Shown: positions 5,618-11,415 of the stretch, in pieces
How the letters are laid out: the number at the start of each line of letters is the position of its first letter
Position numbering within the stretch: position 1 is the stretch's first letter
Assembly (NCBI GenBank): GCA_025937075.1
Contig: JAICSD010000072.1
Location: 1-13,097, forward strand
Direction of reading: 5' to 3'
Source of the DNA: Vicinamibacteria bacterium
GTDB lineage: Bacteria > Acidobacteriota > Vicinamibacteria > Vicinamibacterales > 2-12-FULL-66-21
Length of the DNA stretch: 13,097 nt
The notes under the pieces: model-generated
The model's input: only the letters and a program-made list of their open reading frames with translations
The model's database searches: none
What the model was told of the DNA's origin: nothing
Made by a program: the position numbers and the translations under genes

Positions 5618-6394
5618 ATGGGCACTCTGCAGGACCGGGTTGCCCTCGTCACCGGATCCACTTCTGGAATCGGCCGCGGGATCGCCGAACATTTTGCGTC
5701 GCTCGGCGCGAAGGTCGTCGTCCACGGCCTGATCGAAGAAGACGCGCGTGCGATTGCCGCCAAGCTTCGCACGGGCGGGCACGAGGCGGCAGCGGTGGGC
5801 GGCAACCTGACCGACGTTGAGGCCTGCCGCCGAACGGTCCAGTTCACCTGCGAGCACTACGGCGGCATCGACGTGCTCGTCAACAACGCGGGGTGCACGT
5901 CGCGCGCATATCTGGAAACCGCGTCCGTGGAGTTCTGGGACATGATGATCCACGTCAACCTGCGCGCGCCCTTCCTCTGCCTGCAGGAGGCGGTCAAGTC
6001 GATGAAGGGGCGCGGCGGCGGCTCGATCGTGAACATCGGATCCGTCAATGCCTACATCGGCGAGCCGAAGCTCGGACCGTACTCGGTCTCGAAGGGCGGC
6101 CTGATGACGATGACGAAGAATGCGGCGGCGGCGCTCAGCCGGTATCGCATTCGCGTCAATCAGATCAACGTCGGCTGGACGCTCACGGAAGGCGAGGAGC
6201 GCGTGAAGCGAGAAGAGGAGCACGATCCGGACTGGCTCCCGAAGGCGGTTGCGAGCCGTCCGTTCGGACGGCTGCTGACGCCTGCGGACGTGGCGCGCGC
6301 GGTGGAGTTCTTCGCGTCCGACGACAGCGCGCTCGTGACCGGGACGGTGATGGACCTCGAGCAGTACCCGGTCGGCGCGCCGCCAAACTGGTAA
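5618..6394 (+). CDS. Short-chain dehydrogenase/reductase (classical SDR)
   Basis: 258 residues, the normal classical SDR size. Motifs: cofactor loop TGSTSGIG (13-20 region), NNAG (89-92), catalytic Asn114 (HVNLR), Ser142 (NIGSVNAY), Tyr155 and Lys159 (YSVSK). After the active site the usual NPG-type segment reads NVGWTLTEGEE (184-194), a less common variant that may mark a subfamily. The second strand ends HGLIEED with no clear Asp or Arg selector, so NAD(H) or NADP(H) is open. GAGGA overlapping the stop of the preceding dehydrogenase gives a good ribosome site 10 nt before ATG. Third gene of the operon. With the zinc dehydrogenase it implies two redox steps on the same substrate, or oxidation at one carbon and reduction at another; this is inference. 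Confidence 0.92.
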   Translation: MGTLQDRVALVTGSTSGIGRGIAEHFASLGAKVVVHGLIEEDARAIAAKLRTGGHEAAAVGGNLTDVEACRRTVQFTCEHYGGIDVLVNNAGCTSRAYLETASVEFWDMMIHVNLRAPFLCLQEAVKSMKGRGGGSIVNIGSVNAYIGEPKLGPYSVSKGGLMTMTKNAAAALSRYRIRVNQINVGWTLTEGEERVKREEEHDPDWLPKAVASRPFGRLLTPADVARAVEFFASDDSALVTGTVMDLEQYPVGAPPNW

Positions 6395-6401
6395 CCGGTT
6401 C

Positions 6402-7283
6402 ATGCCCCCGAGAATCAGCGTCTTTCCCAAGTGCTACTTCGACGAGCTGGTCGAGGGACGCATGTCGTTCGAGCAGTGGATCCGCGATGCCGCGTCGCTC
6501 GGCGGCGACGGCGTCGAGCACTACGACGGCTTCTTCAGGAGTTACGCGCGCGAGGACGTCGATCCGATCGTGCGGCTGATGCGCGACACGAACCAAGTGA
6601 CGTCGATGCTGTGCTTCTCTCCGGACTTCACGCATCCGGATCCCGATGTGCGGCGAGCTGAAGTCGAGCGGCAGAAAGCGGCAATCGATCTGACGGCGCA
6701 ACTCGGCGCGCGGCACTGCCGGACGCTCAGCGGCCAGCGTTTTCCCGGATTGACCCGATCCGAAGGCATCCAGCGAACCGTCGAGTGCATTCAGCAGTCG
6801 CTCGAGCACGCGGAGCGGCGCGATGTCGTGCTCTGTATGGAAAACCACTACAAGGACGGCCGGTGGCGCTACCCGGAGTTCGCGCAGCCGGAAGACATCT
6901 TCCTCGAGATCATGGGGCGCATCGACTCGCCGCACTTCGGCGTTCAGTACGATCCGTCCAACGCGACCGTCGGCGGATACGATCCGATCGGGTTCCTTCA
7001 GAAGGTCAAGGGCCGGGTCGTCACGATGCACGCGTCGGACCGGTACCTGGCTCCCGGCGCGACGCTCGACGATTTGAAGTCCGCCGACGGCGCGGCGGGA
7101 TACGCGGCCGCGCTGCGGCACGGCGAGACGGGCAAGGGCCTGAACGATTACGACGCGATCTTCCGCATTCTCGCGGACGCCGGGTTCGACGGATGGATCT
7201 CCGTCGAGGACGGCATGGATGGCCTCGACGAGCTGCGCCGCTCGGTGGCGTTCCTCGAGGAGAAAGCCGCGCAGTACTTCTAA
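6402..7283 (+). CDS. Sugar phosphate isomerase/epimerase-like TIM barrel (AP-endonuclease-2 fold), cytoplasmic
   Basis: 293 residues, matching the xylose-isomerase-like TIM barrel family. The metal-binding quartet can be read as Glu147 (CMENHYKDG), Asp184 (QYDPSNA), His210 (TMHASD) and Glu269 (SVEDGMDG). Family members include ketose 3-epimerases, L-ribulose-5-phosphate 3-epimerase (UlaE/SgbU), hydroxypyruvate isomerase and inosose-handling enzymes; which one applies cannot be told from sequence. No signal peptide, in contrast with the Tat-exported relative that ends 33 bp further on the other strand. It begins 7 nt after the SDR stop with no clear Shine-Dalgarno, so translation probably depends on coupling. 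Last gene of the operon; no terminator hairpin with a T-run follows. Confidence 0.9.
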   Translation: MPPRISVFPKCYFDELVEGRMSFEQWIRDAASLGGDGVEHYDGFFRSYAREDVDPIVRLMRDTNQVTSMLCFSPDFTHPDPDVRRAEVERQKAAIDLTAQLGARHCRTLSGQRFPGLTRSEGIQRTVECIQQSLEHAERRDVVLCMENHYKDGRWRYPEFAQPEDIFLEIMGRIDSPHFGVQYDPSNATVGGYDPIGFLQKVKGRVVTMHASDRYLAPGATLDDLKSADGAAGYAAALRHGETGKGLNDYDAIFRILADAGFDGWISVEDGMDGLDELRRSVAFLEEKAAQYF

Positions 7284-7301
7284 GCGCGGATCTTCGGCCG
7301 T

Positions 7302-7323
7302 GGACTCACGCGGACTCTACGCG
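7302..7323 (+). repeat. ACGCGGACT repeat, left flank of the Tat-exported TIM-barrel gene
   Basis: GGACTCACGCGGACTCTACGCG contains two GGACT-n-(T)ACGCG units. The 9-mer ACGCGGACT (7308-7316) occurs in exact inverted form as AGTCCGCGT at 8184-8192, on the other side of the gene. It overlaps the last codons of the minus-strand gene. Confidence 0.45.
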
Positions 7324-8168
7324 CGCATCTTTCTCCAATTGGCGAGGCAGCGCTGCGCCATCGCGAACTGCCCCTCGTTTCCCGCCTCCTCCTGCTCGAT
7401 CAGGTAGTACTCGATGCCGCCCGTGCTTTCAGCGGCGTCGAAAATCTTCTTCCATTGGACGTCGCCTTCGCCGAAGGGGACGGCGTACTTGCGCGAGGCG
7501 CTCCACTCCTTGCAGTGCATGCTCTTGATGCGCCCCGGGTTCTTGTCGATCCACGCGACGGGATCCGCGCCGACTTCGACGCACGTGCCGACGTCGAGCT
7601 GCAGCGCGACGTCCTTTGGCGTGTTGGCGGCGATGACATCGAGCGGTCGCTGGCCGTCGACCGGTTTCCACTCCGCCTGATGGTTGTGGTACCCCGCAGC
7701 CATGCCGATCGATCGGAGGCGCTCCGCCGCGGACGTCAGCTTCTGCGCGACGGATTTCCAGCCGTCGATCCCATCGACACGCCCCGCGCTGGCCATCACG
7801 ATGTACTTGCTCCCGATGATCTGGTTCAGCTCGATCGCCTTCTTCAGCCCGTCGTCCGTGAACGACGGCGTGCCGTTGTGGGTCGAGCGGCACTGGATGC
7901 CGAGATCGTCGAGGAGCTTGCGGACCTCCTTCGCTTTGTCCGGCGTCCAGTCGAAATACGGCGCGTAGAACTCGACGATCTGGTAGCCCATCTTCGCGAC
8001 GGCCGTCACCGTGGCGTTCAGGTCCTTCGCCAGCTCGTCGCGCACGGAATACAACTCGAGGCCGACGGGGATCTCTTTCGCGAATGCGGCGCGCACGGAC
8101 GCCGCGAACGGCAGCGCGGCGGTGGCAGCCAGGAAGCTCCGGCGTGAAAGCGGTGTGCGTGCATTCAT
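7317..8168 (-). CDS. Tat-exported sugar isomerase/epimerase-like TIM barrel
   Basis: 283 residues. Residues 1-30 are a twin-arginine signal: LSRRSFLAA (7-15), hydrophobic stretch, then AFA before Lys31. So the protein is predicted to be folded, possibly with metal, in the cytoplasm and exported. The barrel begins VGLELYSVRDEL. Likely metal or active-site residues are the YHNHQAEW motif (160-167), Asp192 in LQLDVGTC, His218 in SMHCKEW and Glu258 in YLIEQEEAG, as in AP-endonuclease-2-type barrels of the inosose dehydratase / 3-keto sugar kind. It likely acts on a free, not phosphorylated, sugar or inositol derivative in the periplasm; this is inference from export. No Shine-Dalgarno is evident before the ATG. 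It follows the DUF4412-like gene by 33 bp of repeat DNA and converges on the operon isomerase. Confidence 0.9.
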   Translation of the reverse strand: MNARTPLSRRSFLAATAALPFAASVRAAFAKEIPVGLELYSVRDELAKDLNATVTAVAKMGYQIVEFYAPYFDWTPDKAKEVRKLLDDLGIQCRSTHNGTPSFTDDGLKKAIELNQIIGSKYIVMASAGRVDGIDGWKSVAQKLTSAAERLRSIGMAAGYHNHQAEWKPVDGQRPLDVIAANTPKDVALQLDVGTCVEVGADPVAWIDKNPGRIKSMHCKEWSASRKYAVPFGEGDVQWKKIFDAAESTGGIEYYLIEQEEAGNEGQFAMAQRCLANWRKMRA

Positions 8169-8174
8169 AAATTT

Positions 8175-8216
8175 GTCCGCGTTAGTCCGCGTCGTCCGCG
8201 GCTAGCGTCGTCCGCG
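8175..8216 (-). repeat. Four GTCCGCG repeats between two minus-strand genes
   Basis: GTCCGCG occurs at 8175-8181, 8185-8191, 8194-8200 and 8210-8216 (the last inside the end of the upstream gene, where it helps encode GRGRR). On the minus strand it reads CGCGGAC..., the same family as 7302-7323. It fills almost all of the 33-bp intergenic gap. Confidence 0.65.
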
Positions 8217-8972
8217 GCCCATCTGGGACATCGGCGAGTCCACCTTCGTGTAACCCGGCGGGATGTCGAACGTCGACGCGGGCAGCGGCTCGGTCTTCAC
8301 CTCTGTGGCTTCGGTGACGGACTTCATGTGCATGCCGCCGATGGTCGTGTCCATCTCCTGTGCGAGCGGAAGCCCTTCGATCTTCTTCATCTCTTCGAAC
8401 AGCGGCGCCAGGCGCTTCGTCATCGGGTTGCTGCCGAAGATGGCCGTCTGCGCATCATAGAACTGCGCGGCGGTGATGGGCGCCTGCACGGCCGTCGTCG
8501 CGCAGATGGTCTCCTTCATCATTTCGCCGAGCGTAACGAGGTAGTCGTCGCACGAGTAGCCGGCGAGCGTGCGCTTGTTCCCCGTCTTGCGCACGGATGC
8601 CTGTCCCGTCATGCTGCCGATCATGTTTTCCATCATCTTCGCGGCTTCGGGGTTCGTCTTCTGCAGCTGCGCCATCTGATCGGACATCGCCTTGCCTGCG
8701 GCTTCCATGTCCGCCCGCGTCATCTCCCAGTACTGCTTCTTCGCGTTGTCGATGACGGTCATCTTGCCGGTCGCGATGTCGACGATGACGTCCTGTTGCT
8801 GGTTCGCGACGCGGAACTTCGTCGGCGTCATGTAAATGGTCTGCGTTCCGCTGCGGGCAGCGGGTCCCTCGGCGGTGACCTTCGAGACGATCGTGAGATC
8901 GGCGGCCGCGGCGGCGCCGGGCAGAAGCAGGAGAGCCGCACAGAGCGCACGGATCCATCGGGGGTTCGACAT
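8202..8972 (-). CDS. Secreted Met-rich DUF4412-like protein
   Basis: 256 residues. A Sec signal is clear: MSNPRWIRALCAALLLLPGA, then AAA before Asp25. The mature part begins with a beta-rich region (TIVSKVTAEG, QTIYMTPTKFRV, VIVDIATGKMTVIDNAKKQYWEM), the layout of DUF4412 proteins, in which a strand pair ends with 'i-D-x-x-x-k-x-Y'. A Met- and Lys-rich helical stretch follows (ADMEAAGKAMSDQMAQ..MMENMIGSM), then a conserved-looking GYSCDDYLV and a C-terminal FDIPPGYTKVD, typical of such lipoprotein-like periplasmic proteins. Function is unknown; resemblance to LolA-like folds is only a guess. No Shine-Dalgarno precedes ATG, but TATACT sits 7 nt upstream, a leaderless arrangement. It is probably cotranscribed with the Tat-exported barrel behind it and divergent from the sialidase-like gene. 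Confidence 0.82.
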   Translation of the reverse strand: MSNPRWIRALCAALLLLPGAAAAADLTIVSKVTAEGPAARSGTQTIYMTPTKFRVANQQQDVIVDIATGKMTVIDNAKKQYWEMTRADMEAAGKAMSDQMAQLQKTNPEAAKMMENMIGSMTGQASVRKTGNKRTLAGYSCDDYLVTLGEMMKETICATTAVQAPITAAQFYDAQTAIFGSNPMTKRLAPLFEEMKKIEGLPLAQEMDTTIGGMHMKSVTEATEVKTEPLPASTFDIPPGYTKVDSPMSQMGRGRR

Positions 8973-8979
8973 GGAGCAG

Positions 8980-8985
8980 AGTATA
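8980..8985 (-). promoter_or_regulatory. Probable -10 element (TATACT), leaderless or bidirectional
   Basis: Read on the minus strand the bases are TATACT, 5 of 6 matches to TATAAT, ending 7 nt before the ATG at 8972. This places the predicted transcription start on or next to the start codon. The core GTATAC (8981-8986) is palindromic, so the + strand also has a TATACA-type element facing the sialidase-like gene. No good -35 is seen for either direction. Confidence 0.4.
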
Positions 8986-9004
8986 CATGGTGTACCCTCT
9001 TGCC

Positions 9005-9011
9005 ACCGGAG
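9005..9011 (+). promoter_or_regulatory. Ribosome binding site that sets the sialidase-like start
   Basis: CCGGAGG lies 8 nt before the ATG at 9020. An earlier in-frame ATG at 8987 has no such site and would put MVYPLATGGCA in front of the signal peptide, so 9020 is the preferred start. Confidence 0.7.
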
Positions 9012-9019
9012 GCTGCGCC

Positions 9020-10045
9020 ATGACCAGATTCGCGCTGGGATCCCTCGTTGTCATCGCCCTGGTTGCGCCGCTCGGGCAGCCGGTCGTCAAAGCGGAATTC
9101 GTGTACGAGCAGGCGCCGTTCCCCTCCGCTCACGCCTCGACGATCGCCGAGACGCATGACGGGCTGGTCGCCGCCTGGTTCGGCGGCACGGCGGAGAAGA
9201 ACCCTGACGTCGGCATCTGGCTGTCGCGTCTCAGCGGATCGCAGTGGTCCGCGCCCGTCGAAGTGGCGAACGGCGTACAGCCGGACGGAAAGCGGTACGC
9301 GTGCTGGAATCCCGTCCTGTTCCAGCCATCGAACGGGCCGCTGCTGCTCTTCTACAAAGTGGGTCCGAGCCCGTCCGAGTGGTGGGCGCTGGTACGCATG
9401 TCGGCGGACGGCGGACGCACGTGGTCTTCAGCGACGAAGCTGCCCGCGGGCATTCTCGGTCCGATCCGCGCGAAACCGGTGGAGCTCCGGCCGGGCGTGC
9501 TGCTCGCGGGGTCGAGCACGGAATACGACGGATGGGTCGTGCACATGGAGCGTTACAGAGGCGCGTGGACGGCCGATGCGCTCGGCGCTACGCGTTCGTG
9601 GGAGAAGAGCCGGCCATTGAACGACCCGAAGGAGTTCGGCGCGATTCAGCCGACGATCCTCGTTCACCCCGCGTCGGTGCTGCAGGTCCTCTGCCGCAGC
9701 CGCCAGGGCGTCATCGTCGAATCATGGTCGCAGGACGATGGACGGACGTGGGCGCACATGACGGCCACGTCCTTGCCGAATCCGAGCGCCGGCATCGACA
9801 GCGTGCGGCTCGAGGACGGCCGCTTCCTGCTCGTCTACAATCCGTCGAAAACCGGACGCGAGCGGCTCGACATCGCGGTGTCGGTGGATGGAAAGACATG
9901 GCGATCGGCGCTGACGCTGGAGAATTCGGCCGGCGAGTATTCGTATCCGGCGATGATTCAGACGCGCGACGGCATGGTGCACGTGACGTATACGTGGCGG
10001 CGCGAGCGAATCAAGCACGTTGTGATTGATCCGGCGAAGCTGTGA
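9020..10045 (+). CDS. Secreted sialidase-like BNR-repeat protein (BNR_2 type beta-propeller)
   Basis: 341 residues. N-terminal Sec signal MTRFALGSLVVIALVAPLG, with cleavage probably near VKA before Glu26. The first blade has the family pattern PSAHASTIAETHDGLVAAWF followed by GGTAEKNPDVGIWLSR. Asp-box motifs of the S-x-D-G-x-T-W type occur as SADGGRTWSS (128-137), SQDDGRTWAH (about 227-236) and SVDGKTWRS (about 278-286). The end reads EYSYPAMIQTRDG-VHVTYTWRRERIKHV, usual for 'exo-alpha-sialidase' annotated proteins. These six-bladed propellers are glycosidases or related carbohydrate-active enzymes outside the cytoplasm; true sialidase activity is not shown, because the arginine triad cannot be assigned safely. 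It is followed after 65 bp of GGTTCC repeat by the CE15 esterase, so both may act on polysaccharides. Confidence 0.83.
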   Translation: MTRFALGSLVVIALVAPLGQPVVKAEFVYEQAPFPSAHASTIAETHDGLVAAWFGGTAEKNPDVGIWLSRLSGSQWSAPVEVANGVQPDGKRYACWNPVLFQPSNGPLLLFYKVGPSPSEWWALVRMSADGGRTWSSATKLPAGILGPIRAKPVELRPGVLLAGSSTEYDGWVVHMERYRGAWTADALGATRSWEKSRPLNDPKEFGAIQPTILVHPASVLQVLCRSRQGVIVESWSQDDGRTWAHMTATSLPNPSAGIDSVRLEDGRFLLVYNPSKTGRERLDIAVSVDGKTWRSALTLENSAGEYSYPAMIQTRDGMVHVTYTWRRERIKHVVIDPAKL

Positions 10046-10052
10046 TCGTGCT

Positions 10053-10107
10053 GGTTCCGGGGTTCCACGTTCGGTACCGGGTTCCAGGTTCCGCGTTCGA
10101 GGTTCAA
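10053..10107. repeat. GGTTCC-rich short-period repeat between sialidase-like and CE15 genes
   Basis: Almost all of the 65-bp gap is made of GGTTC-type words: GGTTCCG, GGGTTCCAC, GTTCGGTACC, GGGTTCCAG, GTTCCGC, GTTCGAG, GGTTC. It touches the start region of the CE15 gene (ATG at 10111). An open frame from 10042 through the repeat exists, but it encodes only repeat-derived residues. Confidence 0.75.
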
Positions 10108-10110
10108 GAG

Positions 10111-11415
10111 ATGATTACTGGAGGAAAGGCCGCTCGGCAAGGATGGATCATCCTGGCGCTGCTACTGACCACCGGACTCCGTGCGGCGGCGCAGCAGCCG
10201 CCCGCGTCGACGCCGCAGTCAGGGCGGAGCAGCGGTCCCGGCCGCAGCACGAATCTCGGCACCGATCCGAACGGTAATCCGCTGCGGCTGGCGCTGAAGA
10301 CGGGTCACGTCTCCAACTACGACGAGAAGAAGGTCAAGCCGTACTCGCTGCCGGATCCGCTGGTCATGCAGAACGGAACGCCTGTCCGCTCGGCGGAGAT
10401 GTGGGTCCGCGAGCGGCGCCCCGAAATTGTGCGGCTGTACGAGACGGACATCTACGGCCGCATTCCCGGGTCCGCGCCGAAGGTTCAATGGCAGGTCACA
10501 GGAACGGATCCGGCCGCGCGCGATGGCGCGGCCGTGCGCAAGACGATCGTCGGCAAGGTCGGCGAGTCCGCCGACGCTCCGCGCATCAACCTGACGCTGT
10601 ATACGCCGGCGGCCGCCCAAGGCCCGGTGCCGGTGATTCTGCTCGTGAACTTCCGCGGAGGTTCCGAGGGTGATCCGCCGGTTGCAGCCGACATCCTGTC
10701 CCGCGGCTGGGGGTATGCGACCGTCGTCTACCAGGAGATCCAGCCTGACAAGATCAACACGTTCGATCAGGGCGTCATCGGCGCGACGCTCGGTGCCGGC
10801 CAGAAGCAGCCCGGTCCTGATGAATGGGCCGCGATCAGCGCGTGGGCGTGGGGCGTCAGTCGGATCCTGGATTACTTCGCGACCGATAAGGCCGTAGACG
10901 CGAAGCGCGTGGCGCTCTTCGGACATTCGCGCCTGGGCAAGACCGCGCTCTGGGCATCGGCGCTCGACGATCGGATCGCCGCTGTCTATGCGAGCTGCTC
11001 GGGCGAGATGGGCGCCGCGCTCGCGCGCCGCGACTGGGGCGAGACAGTCGACGACATGGCGCAGAACTTCCCCTACTGGTTCGCGACGAATTTTCAGAAA
11101 TACGTCGGCCGCTGGAACGAGATGCCGGTGGACGCGCACATGCTCATCGCGCTCAGCGCGCCGCGTCCCGTGTTCATCACCGGCGGCACCGGCGATCAGT
11201 GGGCGGATCCCAAGGGAGAGTTTCTCGCCGAAGTCGCGGCCGGTCCGGTGTACCGCCTGTTGGGGAAGAAAGACGTCGGAGTCACCACGCTTCCACCGCT
11301 CGATACGCCCGCGATCGACGGCGATCTCGGGTGGTATTACCACACGGGCGGCCACGCCGCGACGGAAGCGGACTGGAAAGCGTTCCTCTCGTTTCTCGGG
11401 AAATATTTCAAATAG
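10111..11415 (+). CDS. Secreted glucuronoyl esterase, carbohydrate esterase family CE15
   Basis: 434 residues. Signal peptide MITGGKAARQGWIILALLLT...RAAAQ, with cleavage near residue 28, then a Pro/Ser/Gly linker (about 29-50). The alpha/beta-hydrolase domain has the CE15 nucleophile motif GHSRLGK (271-277, Ser273), RDWGET (about 307-312), WADPKGEFL (374-382) and the catalytic histidine in YHTGGHAATEADW (His415). Acidic partners are probably Glu299 (CSGEMGAAL) or the Asp near residue 373-376, the two positions known in bacterial CE15. The enzymes cleave esters between lignin alcohols and 4-O-methyl-glucuronic acid on xylan. The first residue of the nucleophile motif pair is His instead of the Cys of fungal enzymes, as in many bacterial members. 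ATG 10111 is chosen because the earlier ATG at 10042 would add only repeat-coded residues before the signal. The 3' end overlaps the oppositely oriented oxidase by 8 bp. Confidence 0.93.
   Translation: MITGGKAARQGWIILALLLTTGLRAAAQQPPASTPQSGRSSGPGRSTNLGTDPNGNPLRLALKTGHVSNYDEKKVKPYSLPDPLVMQNGTPVRSAEMWVRERRPEIVRLYETDIYGRIPGSAPKVQWQVTGTDPAARDGAAVRKTIVGKVGESADAPRINLTLYTPAAAQGPVPVILLVNFRGGSEGDPPVAADILSRGWGYATVVYQEIQPDKINTFDQGVIGATLGAGQKQPGPDEWAAISAWAWGVSRILDYFATDKAVDAKRVALFGHSRLGKTALWASALDDRIAAVYASCSGEMGAALARRDWGETVDDMAQNFPYWFATNFQKYVGRWNEMPVDAHMLIALSAPRPVFITGGTGDQWADPKGEFLAEVAAGPVYRLLGKKDVGVTTLPPLDTPAIDGDLGWYYHTGGHAATEADWKAFLSFLGKYFK

Noticed and set aside
4549..5847. Long open frame (432 residues) on the minus strand opposite the zinc dehydrogenase
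   Set aside because: The + strand frame has complete zinc and Rossmann motifs. The minus translation is Arg/Ala/His-rich without any recognisable domain, as expected for an antisense shadow in GC-rich DNA.
7284..7316. Terminator between the two convergent TIM-barrel genes
   Set aside because: Only a 4-bp CGTG/CACG stem is found, without a T-tract; the short repeat explains the bases better.
8175..8216. CRISPR-like array
   Set aside because: Units are only 7 bp with 2-9 bp between them and no unique spacers of CRISPR size; no cas genes are present.
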